Program-made: the position numbers and the translations under genes
The notes under the pieces: generated by a model
What the model saw: the letters and a program-made list of their open reading frames with translations, nothing else
Told to the model about the DNA's origin: nothing
The model's database searches: none
Shown: positions 18,102 to 27,287 of the stretch, piece by piece
Numbering within the stretch: the first letter of the stretch is position 1
How the letters are laid out: the number at the start of each line of letters is the position of its first letter
Source: Metabacillus idriensis
Lineage (GTDB): Bacteria > Bacillota > Bacilli > Bacillales > Bacillaceae
Assembly: GCF_009674765.1 (NCBI RefSeq)
Contig: NZ_WKKF01000008.1
Location: 1-64,000, forward strand
Length of the DNA stretch: 64,000 nucleotides
Direction: 5' to 3'

Positions 18102-18533
18102 ATGTCCATCAGCAGCAGATTCGCTGTCGGCATTCATATATTAGCTTTAATTGAATTAAATAAAGAAGGGATAACGTCTTCTGAATTTTTAGCATCCAGT
18201 GTGAACACAAACTCAGCAGTGATCAGAAAACTCATGGGAATGTTAAAAAATGCTGGTTTAATAGAGGTAAAACCAGGTGTTGCAGGGGCTAAACTCTCAA
18301 AAGAATTATATGATATTACACTGTTTGACGTTTATAAAGCAGTGAATGTAGTACAGGAAAAAGAGCTATTTAGCATCCATGAAAACCCAAATCCAAAATG
18401 TCCTGTAGGTAGGAACATCCAGAATACAATCGAACCATTGTTCACATCAGCTCAGTTAGCTATGGAGAAGATGTTGAGGAGCGTAACACTAGAGGATGTT
18501 GTGAAGGATATTGCTACGAATGAGAATAACTAG
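18102..18533 (+). CDS. Rrf2-family regulator (YwnA-like)
   Basis: A 143-residue winged-helix protein. It shows SRFAVGIHILALIELN, helix-turn-helix SSEFLASSVNTNSAVIRKLM, then GLIEVKPGVAGAKLSKE and SIHENPNPKCPVGRNIQ. The last segment, with its single cysteine, is characteristic of YwnA rather than of the three-cysteine Fe-S Rrf2 sensors such as NsrR or IscR. It is divergent from the oxidoreductase at 17035, and palindromes flank both starts, consistent with control of both genes. A terminator follows at once. Confidence 0.9.
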   Translation: MSISSRFAVGIHILALIELNKEGITSSEFLASSVNTNSAVIRKLMGMLKNAGLIEVKPGVAGAKLSKELYDITLFDVYKAVNVVQEKELFSIHENPNPKCPVGRNIQNTIEPLFTSAQLAMEKMLRSVTLEDVVKDIATNENN

Positions 18534-18534
18534 T

Positions 18535-18567
18535 AAAAAGGCATTCCAAAAATGGGATGTCTTTTTT
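18535..18567 (+). terminator. terminator of the Rrf2 gene
   Basis: AAAAAGGCATTCC pairs with GGGATGTCTTTTTT, with G-T pairs, and ends in a T run. It begins immediately after the stop codon. The bases from 18568 to 18716 hold no recognised feature. Confidence 0.8.
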
Positions 18568-18716
18568 AGCCGAGATTTTGACCTGGATTTGAGCAAGAAT
18601 ACCTGAAATATTCCCCACATCCCCCTAGCCAAGTATCCATGTATCACTCTTTGATATATGTTAAACTTCAACTAATACTTATTTTAGTACAATATAAAGC
18701 CCCACAAATAGCAGTG

Positions 18717-18749
18717 AAAAAACCGCCAGAAATTGATCCCTGACGGCCT
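18717..18749 (-). terminator. terminator of the sugar operon
   Basis: On the minus strand a GCCGTCAG...CTGGCGG stem is followed by TTTTTT. It lies 14 bases past the stop of the last operon gene. Confidence 0.8.
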
Positions 18750-18762
18750 TCGATGTGAAAAA

Positions 18763-19947
18763 TTAATTTGTTTTTACAGGCGATTTTTCAAGATTCACCC
18801 ACTGACCTTTTTCAGCTGATTCAAGAATCGCATCACTAATAACCGCAATTCGATATCCATCGTCAAAGTTAGGAGAAACTGTTGTGTCTTCCACAATAGA
18901 TTTAATAAAGTCATACGCTTCAATAATTTTTGTTTCACCATATCCAATTCCTAATGCAGGAATTGGCCATAAGCCCTCACCGTATGGATGAGCTGGTCCA
19001 GTGTAAACGGTTCTGAAGCCTTTTGCATCTCCTGGATCGTCTGAGAAGCATACTTGAAGCTCATCACGACGCTCATAGTTAAAATAGATTGAGCCCTTAT
19101 CCCCGTGAATTTCAAATGTCAGGAAGTTATTGCGTCCCCATGCATTACGAGTTGCTTCTATGCTTCCAACTGCACCATTTTCAAATTTGACTAATGTTGT
19201 GATTTCATCATCTACGTCTACTTTACCTTTAGGAACATCTCCTGCACTTTTTACAGTTCCTAATTTGTCTGCGCCGCCTGATTGAACTGGTCTTTCTGGG
19301 ATCCACGTTTTTGATACGGCATTGACATCTGTAATTTCCCCAACTAAGTAGCGGGCAAAATCAATAACATGTGTACCAATGTCACCTAGTGCACCTGATC
19401 CGGCAATTTCCTTTTGGAAGCGCCATGATAATGGTGAGTTAGGATCTGCAGACCAATCTTGAAGATATGTTCCACGGAAGTTTAAAATGTTTCCGATTCT
19501 ACCTTCTTCAATATATTTTTTCGCAAGTGCAACAGCTGGTGTTCTTCTGTAGTTAAAAGCAACCATATGCTTTACACCTGCCGCTTCTACTGCATCTAAC
19601 ATTGTTTTTGTTTCGGCAGCATCTCTAGCTAAGGGTTTTTCACAGATTACATGTTTACCAGCTTTTGCTGCAGCAATGGCAATTTCAGCATGTGAATTAT
19701 TTGGTGTCACTATATCAATAATGTCGATCTCTGGATTTTCTACTACCTCTCTCCAGTTAGATGAAAAGTTATCAAAACCTAATTTTGCTGCTGCTTCTTT
19801 TGCAATTTCATCTGTCACGTCAACAAGCGTGTGACGATGTGGGACAGCAGGTGCCGGCCAAAAAAACATTGGCATTCCTGCGTAAGCAAGAGCATGTGCC
19901 TTCCCCATAAATCCTCCGCCAATCATTCCTACGTTTAATTTTTTCAT
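18763..19947 (-). CDS. Gfo/Idh/MocA sugar dehydrogenase, levoglucosan-dehydrogenase-like
   Basis: A 394-residue NAD(P)-dependent oxidoreductase. It shows the Rossmann start VGMIGGGFMGKAHALAYAGM, the family-typical CEKPLARD (catalytic Lys), NYRRTPAVALAKKYIEEG and GDIGTHVIDFARYLVG. The PMFFWPAPAVPHR and GTYLQDWSADPNSPLSWRF segments recall levoglucosan dehydrogenase (LgdA), which oxidises the C3 hydroxyl of 1,6-anhydroglucose; this is from memory and not searched. GGAGGG precedes ATG 19947. It is the last gene of the operon. Confidence 0.88.
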   Translation of the reverse strand: MKKLNVGMIGGGFMGKAHALAYAGMPMFFWPAPAVPHRHTLVDVTDEIAKEAAAKLGFDNFSSNWREVVENPEIDIIDIVTPNNSHAEIAIAAAKAGKHVICEKPLARDAAETKTMLDAVEAAGVKHMVAFNYRRTPAVALAKKYIEEGRIGNILNFRGTYLQDWSADPNSPLSWRFQKEIAGSGALGDIGTHVIDFARYLVGEITDVNAVSKTWIPERPVQSGGADKLGTVKSAGDVPKGKVDVDDEITTLVKFENGAVGSIEATRNAWGRNNFLTFEIHGDKGSIYFNYERRDELQVCFSDDPGDAKGFRTVYTGPAHPYGEGLWPIPALGIGYGETKIIEAYDFIKSIVEDTTVSPNFDDGYRIAVISDAILESAEKGQWVNLEKSPVKTN

Positions 19948-19982
19948 ATTTATTCCCTCCAATTATTTTGTCTTCTATTATT

Positions 19983-21161
19983 TTATTTTGCAGCTTCTTG
20001 GATCGTATCGGGAGCTTCTTTTGAATAAACAAGTTTCCAAGAATCTAATACATTATCCGGTGTTACTTTTAATGCTGGAACTGCTACATATGCAGGTGCT
20101 TCTTTTCCAAGCAAACTATATCCAGCTAAGATCGCTTCTGAGATTCCTTGATCATATGGAAGCTGTGCGCCTAAGCCTTTAATCATTCCATCTGATGCAA
20201 TATCAATGGCAACTGTTGTTCCTAAGTCAATTGTTGTGATTACTAGGTCATTTCTTCCAGCTGTACGTGCTGCAGCTAATGCCCCTTCAGCAGGAACATC
20301 CCAAACGACAAACATACCATCAAGATTTGGGTTCTTTGTTAACATACCTGATGCGACTTTTTCTCCATCATTAGGTGCCACAATTCCCCCACGTTCCACA
20401 ATTTTAATATCTGGATATTTTTCTGTTATTGTTTTCTCAAATGCTTCAACACGTTGTTTTGTTACAAAGTAATCTGCATCATGATAAATAACCCCAATGT
20501 TACCCTTCCCGCCTAATTCTTCTGCCATTATTTCGGCTGCTTGTACCCCATTACCATAGTTATCAGCGGATACAACGCTTACATAATCCTTACCAGCTTC
20601 TAAATTATTTGGCTTATTATCCATAAATACGACTTTTACTCCCGCATCTGCTGCTTTCTTAAATGCCGATGCTGTAGACACAGGGTCAACAGGGATTCCA
20701 ACGATGATATCTGGATCTTTAGCTAATACTGTTTCAATATCAGATACTTGTTTTTCTGCTTTGAATTGCGCGTCTGTTACTGCTACTACTTCAATTCCCA
20801 TTCTGGCAAATGTAGCTTTCAATCCTTCAATTTGTGCTGTAGCCCAGTCATTTCCAGCATAGTGCATGACAATGGCTGCTTTAAAATTACCTTCTATAAT
20901 CTTTTGAACTTCCTCTTCTGTTAACTCCAATGTTTTTGCCGACACAGCCGCCTCTCCATCAGGACCTTTACTTAAGATTTCTTGATCAGGAATTTCCTGG
21001 TTAATGACAATAGGACCAGATGCTTCTGTTGCGACTTCTTCTGTTGAACCTTGATCTTGATCACTTGTTTCAGAGGTAGTAGAACTTCCTTGGCTGCATC
21101 CTGCAAGAAATAGCATTGTTGCTAACGAAACCATTGTTAAAATAGAAAATAACTTTTTCAT
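19983..21161 (-). CDS. sugar ABC transporter binding lipoprotein (copy 1)
   Basis: A 392-residue lipoprotein. The signal peptide MKKLFSILTMVSLATMLFLA ends in the lipobox LAGC (Cys22), followed by a Ser/Thr/Glu-rich linker and a ribose-type periplasmic-binding fold (AAIVMHYAGNDWATAQIEGL, DPDIIVGIPVDPVSTASAF, DNYGNGVQAAEIMAEELGG). ATG 21161 follows AGGGGG. It is homologous to the protein at 28823-29989 in the same operon, which encodes only one permease and one ATPase. Two binding proteins may thus feed one transporter. Confidence 0.92.
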   Translation of the reverse strand: MKKLFSILTMVSLATMLFLAGCSQGSSTTSETSDQDQGSTEEVATEASGPIVINQEIPDQEILSKGPDGEAAVSAKTLELTEEEVQKIIEGNFKAAIVMHYAGNDWATAQIEGLKATFARMGIEVVAVTDAQFKAEKQVSDIETVLAKDPDIIVGIPVDPVSTASAFKKAADAGVKVVFMDNKPNNLEAGKDYVSVVSADNYGNGVQAAEIMAEELGGKGNIGVIYHDADYFVTKQRVEAFEKTITEKYPDIKIVERGGIVAPNDGEKVASGMLTKNPNLDGMFVVWDVPAEGALAAARTAGRNDLVITTIDLGTTVAIDIASDGMIKGLGAQLPYDQGISEAILAGYSLLGKEAPAYVAVPALKVTPDNVLDSWKLVYSKEAPDTIQEAAK

Positions 21162-21189
21162 ATTTGAGCCCCCTAGTTTTGGACAACCC

Positions 21190-22011
21190 TTATATTGATT
21201 TAATAGATTCAAATTTTGTAAGGTAATTACGGCTAATTTCTGCTCCAGCTTTTGGATCATAGTAACTATCAAGCTCAACTGTTAGCCAACCATCATATTG
21301 AGCTTCTTCTAACACTCTTACCATTTCATCGAATTCTTGGGTTCCTTCACCTAATGGTAAAAACTCTCCATTTTGAAAATCCTTAAAATGAACATATTGA
21401 ATACGATCAATATATTTTTTAATGACGTCTACCGGATCCCCCCCACCTGCTTCAATGTGTGCAGTGTCAGGACATAAGTTAATGACAGTTAATGGCATTA
21501 ATTTATCTAATTGTTCAGGTGACTGAACACAAGTACCTAAGTGTGGATGGTAGCTTGCAATAAGGCCATATTTTTCAGCAATATGACTGACCTTATTTAA
21601 TGCTTCACCTAAATCTCTGTAATCGCTCTCTAAAATACCTTTAGCTCTAACGGCTCCTCCACCAACAACTAGGTGTTCTGCTCCTAGAGTAGATGCTAGA
21701 GCAGCAACTTCCTCAATTTTCACTAATTCATCTTCTAAAATGTCCGGAAAGATAAAGTTCCCACCAGTATAAACTCCGATAAAGTCTAACGAATGTTTTT
21801 CAATCAGTCTTTTAAACTCTTCTTCTTTCCCTTTATATTGCATCAGATTTCCATCAAAAAGCTCAAAGCCCTGATAGCCTGCTGTAGCAATATCTTTCAA
21901 CGCGGCCTCCGTTGAGCCATTTGCAAGATAGTATGCATCTTTTACTGACGTTACACCTGCAGGATGGCCAACTACGCCTCCCCAAGTGTTCGTTTGGTAG
22001 CCAAATTTCAT
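21190..22011 (-). CDS. sugar phosphate isomerase/epimerase-like TIM barrel (1)
   Basis: A 273-residue xylose-isomerase-like TIM barrel (IolE/IolI fold). Metal-ligand segments are visible: GFELFDGN, SYHPHLGTCVQ, LCPDTAHIEAGGGD, YVHFKDF and TVELDSYYDP, giving the usual Glu/Asp/His/Glu set. The family includes epimerases, dehydratases and keto-sugar lyases. In this operon a role on a keto-sugar made by the Gfo/Idh enzymes is likely. AGGAGG lies six bases before the second of two ATGs (22011). Confidence 0.88.
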   Translation of the reverse strand: MKFGYQTNTWGGVVGHPAGVTSVKDAYYLANGSTEAALKDIATAGYQGFELFDGNLMQYKGKEEEFKRLIEKHSLDFIGVYTGGNFIFPDILEDELVKIEEVAALASTLGAEHLVVGGGAVRAKGILESDYRDLGEALNKVSHIAEKYGLIASYHPHLGTCVQSPEQLDKLMPLTVINLCPDTAHIEAGGGDPVDVIKKYIDRIQYVHFKDFQNGEFLPLGEGTQEFDEMVRVLEEAQYDGWLTVELDSYYDPKAGAEISRNYLTKFESIKSI

Positions 22012-22091
22012 CATGTTCCTCCTAATTCAAATGATTATATTGAACAATACTTACCTCTCTAAAGGGCTGAATAATGCAACTGTAGGCTTAC

Positions 22092-22120
22092 GGTGGATTC
22101 TAACCATTATAGAATCCACC
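22092..22120. terminator. intra-operon hairpin
   Basis: GGTGGATTCTA pairs perfectly with TAGAATCCACC between the stop of the gene at 22131 and the next start. There is no T-tract, so it is more likely an RNA-stability or attenuation element than a full terminator. Confidence 0.55.
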
Positions 22121-22130
22121 ACCTTAGTTC

Positions 22131-22973
22131 TTAGTAGATTTCAGATATCTTTTGTTTTAAGAATTCAATTGATGTTTTTGCATACCAATCTGGTTCTGAC
22201 TGTCTAGAATGGAAACCAACTTCCATTGAAAGATATCCATCATAATTAATGTCCTTTAATGCTTTTAACACAGCATCGAAGTCACATCTTCCTTGTCCTG
22301 GAGGAAGTCGATCATTGTCCGAAATATGAACATGGTGTAATTTTTCCTTCATGCGATAAACATAGTCACTAGGCACTTCATTACGATAAAGTGCATGGAA
22401 TGTATCAAACATTACTTTCACATTATCCATTTCTGATTCCTCGGCTAAAAGAAGTGCATCATCAGCAGTTTCTATTAAATTACTATCAGCAGGAGTAGGT
22501 TCAACAACTAACGTTATGCCAAGATCTTTTGCATAATTTGCAACTTCTTTTAAACCTTTTAAGCTATAATTCCAAGCATCCTGCTGTGATGTCCCAAATG
22601 GTACCCATCCGGCAATCCACATAACAGTTGGACATTCCCAATCATGTGCTAATCTAACAACATCTTTATAATGCTGAATCGTAAATTCTCTTTCCTCTTT
22701 AATTGGTGAGCTTGGATTCATACCAGGTCCACCACCTGGAGCTGGTAGCATAGCTGAAACTTTTAAGTTCTTTTCTTTTAATAGATTAAATATTTCTTGT
22801 CTTCTCTCTGGTGATAAATAATCTGGCCAAGCATGAGGACTTGCGCAGCCAATTTCAATTGCATCGTATCCAAATGATGATAAACGATTTATTACTTCCT
22901 CTAGTGGATAAGATGGTACCCAAGCGGGAAAACTACTATAAACCCATGTATTGAAAGAAATGCCCTTTAACAT
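22131..22973 (-). CDS. sugar phosphate isomerase/epimerase-like TIM barrel (2)
   Basis: A 280-residue member of the xylose-isomerase-like barrel superfamily. It shows AIEIGCASPHAWPDYL, LVVEPTPADSNLIET, VMFDTFHALYRNEV, HHVHISDNDRLPPGQG and YLSMEVGFHSR, which hold the expected metal-binding acids and histidines. The HISDNDR-PPGQG turn is typical of the epimerase subgroup that includes D-psicose and tagatose 3-epimerases. The substrate is unknown; it presumably acts on the same pathway intermediate as its operon neighbours. Confidence 0.87.
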   Translation of the reverse strand: MLKGISFNTWVYSSFPAWVPSYPLEEVINRLSSFGYDAIEIGCASPHAWPDYLSPERRQEIFNLLKEKNLKVSAMLPAPGGGPGMNPSSPIKEEREFTIQHYKDVVRLAHDWECPTVMWIAGWVPFGTSQQDAWNYSLKGLKEVANYAKDLGITLVVEPTPADSNLIETADDALLLAEESEMDNVKVMFDTFHALYRNEVPSDYVYRMKEKLHHVHISDNDRLPPGQGRCDFDAVLKALKDINYDGYLSMEVGFHSRQSEPDWYAKTSIEFLKQKISEIY

Positions 22974-23046
22974 CCATCATCAACTCCTATTTATTAGAGA
23001 ATAGTAGGGTCCTGAAAAGAAATGTCAGTAACCCTCTTCTCTGTTT

Positions 23047-24075
23047 TCACCAAACAAACACAGCTTTTTCTGTTTTTCTTTCATCGAACATACGGAATGC
23101 ATTTGCTGCTTCTTCAAGCTTGAACGTATGTGTGACTAGTTTTTCAACAGGTAGATTTTTTCTCACAATAAATTCTGTAATTTCATCAAATTCTTGAATT
23201 GGGAAATACCATGAACCCATAACAGTAATTTGCTTTCGAATTAATTGCTGGCTTGGTTTAATGGTTGTTTCTTTACTTTCACCGATGAACGCTACTCTTC
23301 CATGAGTCTTCACACAATCTAATGCATCATTTTCAGCATAAGGATTTCCAGAGCAATCGATTGCTGCATCAGCACCTGCTCCATTTGTAATGCGATTAAT
23401 CTCTTCTTGTACATTTAATTCTTTTCCATTAATTGTGTAATCAGCACCTAGCTCTTTTGCTAATTCTAGGCGTTCATCAAGCATATCAACGGCAATAACA
23501 GTCGCGCCTAAGCCTTTTGCAATCATTACGCCAGCTCCACCCATAGGACCCATCCCAAAAATAACGAGCGTATCTTTACCAGATATGTTCATTCTTTTTT
23601 GAGCATGGTAGAGCGTTCCGACTGCATCCGTCGATACAGCGGCAGTAACAAAGCTCATGCTATCAGGTAATCTCATGCAATTTTCAGCTGGAACAACCAT
23701 GTAATCAGCGTCACCACCGTGAGAGTCAAATCCAATACATTTAAATTCCTTACAGAACATTTTATAGCCACTCTTACAATGTGCACATTCACCACAGCCT
23801 AGTGCTAAGTAAACTGCTACGCGATCTCCTTCTTGGAATTTTGTCACTCCTGGACCTACACCTGTAATCACACCCGCTGGCTCGTGACCTGGAACCGTAC
23901 AACCTGTTTTTGTTCCTTCAAATACTGACGTACCATAGTATAAGCTCATATCACTACGGCAAATAGCGGATGCTTTTAACTGAATTAACACTTCTCCCTG
24001 TCCAGGAGTTGGAATGTCCACCTCACGAATTTCTACTTTTTTATCTCCTGGGAAAAAAACTGCCTTCATTGACAT
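23047..24075 (-). CDS. zinc-dependent medium-chain alcohol dehydrogenase
   Basis: A 342-residue MDR enzyme. It shows catalytic-zinc residues AICRSDMSLYYG and GHEPAGVI, structural-zinc cysteines CGECAHCKSGYKMFC, and the cofactor loop GMGPMGGAGVMIAKGLGA with VDMLDERL. It probably oxidises or reduces a polyol or keto-sugar, like the sorbitol dehydrogenase group. GGAGG lies nine bases before ATG 24075. It sits in the middle of the sugar operon, between two isomerase-like genes. Confidence 0.88.
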   Translation of the reverse strand: MSMKAVFFPGDKKVEIREVDIPTPGQGEVLIQLKASAICRSDMSLYYGTSVFEGTKTGCTVPGHEPAGVITGVGPGVTKFQEGDRVAVYLALGCGECAHCKSGYKMFCKEFKCIGFDSHGGDADYMVVPAENCMRLPDSMSFVTAAVSTDAVGTLYHAQKRMNISGKDTLVIFGMGPMGGAGVMIAKGLGATVIAVDMLDERLELAKELGADYTINGKELNVQEEINRITNGAGADAAIDCSGNPYAENDALDCVKTHGRVAFIGESKETTIKPSQQLIRKQITVMGSWYFPIQEFDEITEFIVRKNLPVEKLVTHTFKLEEAANAFRMFDERKTEKAVFVW

Positions 24076-24111
24076 TGTTGTTCGCCTCCATTGTTGAATT
24101 GTTTGCTTTTA

Positions 24112-25080
24112 TTAAGCCCACCACATTTCAGTTAGCTCTTCTTTAAACATGGCTCCTTTTAATAGAGAGATTGCTTTTTTTAGACCTTCATCAGTCGAAG
24201 CCAGCATATCTTCATGCTCAATTGAGATCACGTAATCATAACCAACTGCTCGCAATGTACTAATCATGTCTTTCCATAATTTCTCATCATGTCCATATCC
24301 AACTGATCGGAATGTCCATGATCGATCTAAAATCTCACTGTAGTGCTTCGTATCTAATACACCGTTTACTTTTATGTTTTCTTTATCCAAATAGGTGTCC
24401 TTTGCATGGAAATGAAAGATCGCATTTTCACGTCCAAGCTTTTTAATCGCTGCAATTGGATCGATTCCTTGCCAAACTAAATGACTTGGATCAAAATTTG
24501 CTCCGATGTTATCCCCTGCATGTTCTCGTAACTTTAGCAATGTTTCAGGGTTATAAACGACAAATCCAGGATGCATTTCAAAAGCAACTTGAATACCACG
24601 TGATCTGGCAAACTTCGCTTCTTCCTTCCAGTAAGGAATCACCACTTCATTCCACTGCCAGTTTAAAACCTCTGTAAATTCGGGCGGCCACGAGCATGTT
24701 ACCCAGTTTGGATTTTTTGCTTCATTATGATCTCCAGGACACCCGGAAAATCCATTTACAACAGGTATTTCTAATTTTTCAGCTAGGAGAACTGTTTTTC
24801 TCCACACCTCATGAGAATCATTGGCTAACTTCTTATTAGGGTGCAAAGGATTCCCATGGAAACTAAGTCCACTAATGGATAATCCTCTGCTTTCAATCGC
24901 TCTCATGAACGACTTTGCTTTTTCAGGTGATTGAAGTAATTCATCTGGATCACAGTGATGGTTACCAGGATAATTTCCTGTTCCAAGCTCAACTGTTTCT
25001 AATCCCATTTCCTTCACTTTATCTAGCATCGTTTCAAACGGGAGGTTTTGATAAAGTGGTGTAAAAACACCTAGTTTCAT
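24112..25080 (-). CDS. sugar phosphate isomerase/epimerase-like TIM barrel (3)
   Basis: A 322-residue TIM-barrel protein. It shows LETVELGTGNYPGNHHCDP, IQVAFEMHPGFVVYNPET, IGANFDPSHLVWQGIDP, IFHFHAKDTYLDK and YVISIEHEDMLASTDEG. It is longer than the other two barrels of the operon and resembles the group fused to or neighbouring Gfo/Idh genes. ATG 25080 follows AAGGAG and overlaps the stop of the preceding Gfo/Idh gene by ATGA, which indicates translational coupling. Confidence 0.88.
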   Translation of the reverse strand: MKLGVFTPLYQNLPFETMLDKVKEMGLETVELGTGNYPGNHHCDPDELLQSPEKAKSFMRAIESRGLSISGLSFHGNPLHPNKKLANDSHEVWRKTVLLAEKLEIPVVNGFSGCPGDHNEAKNPNWVTCSWPPEFTEVLNWQWNEVVIPYWKEEAKFARSRGIQVAFEMHPGFVVYNPETLLKLREHAGDNIGANFDPSHLVWQGIDPIAAIKKLGRENAIFHFHAKDTYLDKENIKVNGVLDTKHYSEILDRSWTFRSVGYGHDEKLWKDMISTLRAVGYDYVISIEHEDMLASTDEGLKKAISLLKGAMFKEELTEMWWA

Positions 25081-26255
25081 GAGTAGATCTCCTTTTCTTG
25101 CTTGACCTTCACCCATTTCTGCTGTTGGTGACTTTCTAAGATAGCATCAGTAATACACATTGATAAGTGACCATCTTCAAATGTGGCAAAGTTAGGCTTA
25201 TCTGTTTTAAGACTTTTTTCTTCTCTAACAAACGTATAGAAGTTTAGCATCATATTTTTTAATGCATCAGGCCAGCCTTCATTATGTCCACCCGGATGAT
25301 GAATGGCCGATTTTGCTTCTACCGAGAATAAGCTCGGATCTGCTAATAGAATTTCGTTTGGTTTATCGCGGTGGCCAATCCACAATTTTTCCGGTTCCTC
25401 TTGATTCCAAAATACTGAACTCTTACTAGCATCTATTTCAAAACTCAGTCTATTTTTTCTTCCCGCACTTACTTGTGAAACGGTGAAAACACCTCTTGAG
25501 CCATTCTCAAAACGAACCAGTACTGATGCATAATCCTCTGTATTGATGGCAACATCCTCATACTCCTGCTCCTCATGATTGACTGTGCTGAAAGTATTAC
25601 TGCCAGACGTTGCTTTCTTTCTTACAGGGATAACCGTGGCAAGGTCAGCAAAAACTTCTACGATTTTTTTCCCTGTTACATATTGAACCGTGTCACACCA
25701 ATGTGAGCCGATATCTGCAATAGCGCGGGATTCCCCCCCTACCTCTGGTGCTAGTCTCCAGTTAAAATCCGTTTCATATAATAACCAATCTTGTAGATAG
25801 CTTCCGTGCACCAAGTTGACTTTTCCTAGATCTCCGTTTGAAATCATCGCACGTAAATTTTGGACACTTGCATGCTGTCTATAATTAAAATTCACTCCAT
25901 GAACAACATCTTTTGTTTTAGCTAGAGTCAACAATTCTGCTGACTCTTCGCTGTTCATTGCTAACGGCTTTTCAGATATCACATGTTTACCGGCTAAAAT
26001 GATGTCCTTATTTATCGCAAAGTGAACATGATTTGGCGTACAGTTATGCACAACGTGGATCTCATCATTTTTAAGCATTTCGCGGTAATCTCCGTAAGCA
26101 AGTGGAATAACAAGTTCAGCAGCTTTTGTTTCCGCTTGCTCCTGGCTTGTTTCTGCTAAAGCAACCACTTCTACAAATCCAAGTCTTCTAATTGCTTCGA
26201 TATGAGTTGGTCCAATAAAACCTGTACCAATAATCCCGACCTTTATTTTTTCCAT
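25077..26255 (-). CDS. Gfo/Idh/MocA family oxidoreductase (second)
   Basis: A 392-residue NAD(P)-dependent oxidoreductase with GIIGTGFIGPTHIEAIRR, ISEKPLAMNSEES (catalytic EKP), VNFNYRQHASVQNLRAM and IADIGSHWCDTVQYVTG. With the first enzyme at 18763 it would allow oxidation of a sugar at one step and reduction of the keto product at a later one, as proposed for anhydrosugar degradation (LgdA/LgdC). It begins 52 bases after the permease gene. Confidence 0.88.
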   Translation of the reverse strand: MEKIKVGIIGTGFIGPTHIEAIRRLGFVEVVALAETSQEQAETKAAELVIPLAYGDYREMLKNDEIHVVHNCTPNHVHFAINKDIILAGKHVISEKPLAMNSEESAELLTLAKTKDVVHGVNFNYRQHASVQNLRAMISNGDLGKVNLVHGSYLQDWLLYETDFNWRLAPEVGGESRAIADIGSHWCDTVQYVTGKKIVEVFADLATVIPVRKKATSGSNTFSTVNHEEQEYEDVAINTEDYASVLVRFENGSRGVFTVSQVSAGRKNRLSFEIDASKSSVFWNQEEPEKLWIGHRDKPNEILLADPSLFSVEAKSAIHHPGGHNEGWPDALKNMMLNFYTFVREEKSLKTDKPNFATFEDGHLSMCITDAILESHQQQKWVKVKQEKEIYS

Positions 26256-26306
26256 GTTTCATCCTCCTGCTCTGTCATTTTCTTCTTGATGATTTCTTTT
26301 CTCTAT

Positions 26307-27287
26307 TTATCTCTTAATTGCTTTTTTACCGAAAGCTACAGCTAAAATGATGATGATTCCTTTTATAATCATTTGCTGACTAACATCCAGCCCCATGATG
26401 ATAAGTCCATTATTAATTGTCCCAATCATTAAGGATCCTATGAGTGTTCCAATAATTGTCCCGACTCCACCAAAAAGACTTGTTCCACCTAAAATGACAG
26501 CAGCAATAACAGAAAGCTCATCTCCTTCACCGAATGAAAATCTTCCTGCGTTCATACGCCCTGCATAAAGTAAACCCGCTAAACCAGCCATTGCACCTGT
26601 TCCTAAGAAAACGAGCAACTTAATTTTCATCGTCTTTACACCTGAGAAACGTGCAGCGCTTTCATTACCGCCAGTTGCTAATACTTGTCTTCCAAAAGAC
26701 GTCTTACGTAGTAAAACATGAGCAATGATTGTAAAGACAACAGTCCATAAAAGTAATACCGGAATTGGCCCAATATCACCAGAACCAAAGATAAAGTTGA
26801 AATTTGAGTTAACAATTGGAACTGGAGCTGTATCTGTTACCCACATCGCAACACCTTTTATCGCTCCCATTGTTCCTAGTGTTACTAGGAAGGATGGAAT
26901 TGCTACTTTTGTAACGAGTAAACCGTTAATTAGGCCAACAACAATACCTGTACCAACACCACCGATTAATCCGCCAATGATACCGTAGCCTGCCTGTAGT
27001 GCTAATGCCCCAACTAATGAAGATAAAGCGGCTATCGAACCAACGGAAAGATCAATTTCACCTGTACTGATAACAAATGTCATTGCAAGTGCCATTAAAG
27101 AAATGGTTGCTGTTTGTCTCACAATGTTTAATAGATTGCTTGAAGATAAAAACCCTTCATCATATAAATTGATAGAAAAGTAGATTAACACTCCTACGAA
27201 GGCAAAATAGACGATATAGTTACGCCATTCAAATTTCTTAAACATAGGTAATGCTGGTTTTTCTACTTTAGAAACCTTGGATTGCAT
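26307..27287 (-). CDS. ribose-type sugar ABC transporter permease
   Basis: A 326-residue membrane protein of the BPD_transp_2/RbsC family with about eight to ten hydrophobic segments. It carries the family's MALAMTFVISTGEIDLSVGS and ILGGTSLFGGVGTIIGTLIG motifs. It overlaps the upstream ATPase gene by 20 bases, so the two are cotranslated. Only one permease gene is present; such transporters work as homodimers. Confidence 0.94.
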   Translation of the reverse strand: MQSKVSKVEKPALPMFKKFEWRNYIVYFAFVGVLIYFSINLYDEGFLSSSNLLNIVRQTATISLMALAMTFVISTGEIDLSVGSIAALSSLVGALALQAGYGIIGGLIGGVGTGIVVGLINGLLVTKVAIPSFLVTLGTMGAIKGVAMWVTDTAPVPIVNSNFNFIFGSGDIGPIPVLLLWTVVFTIIAHVLLRKTSFGRQVLATGGNESAARFSGVKTMKIKLLVFLGTGAMAGLAGLLYAGRMNAGRFSFGEGDELSVIAAVILGGTSLFGGVGTIIGTLIGSLMIGTINNGLIIMGLDVSQQMIIKGIIIILAVAFGKKAIKR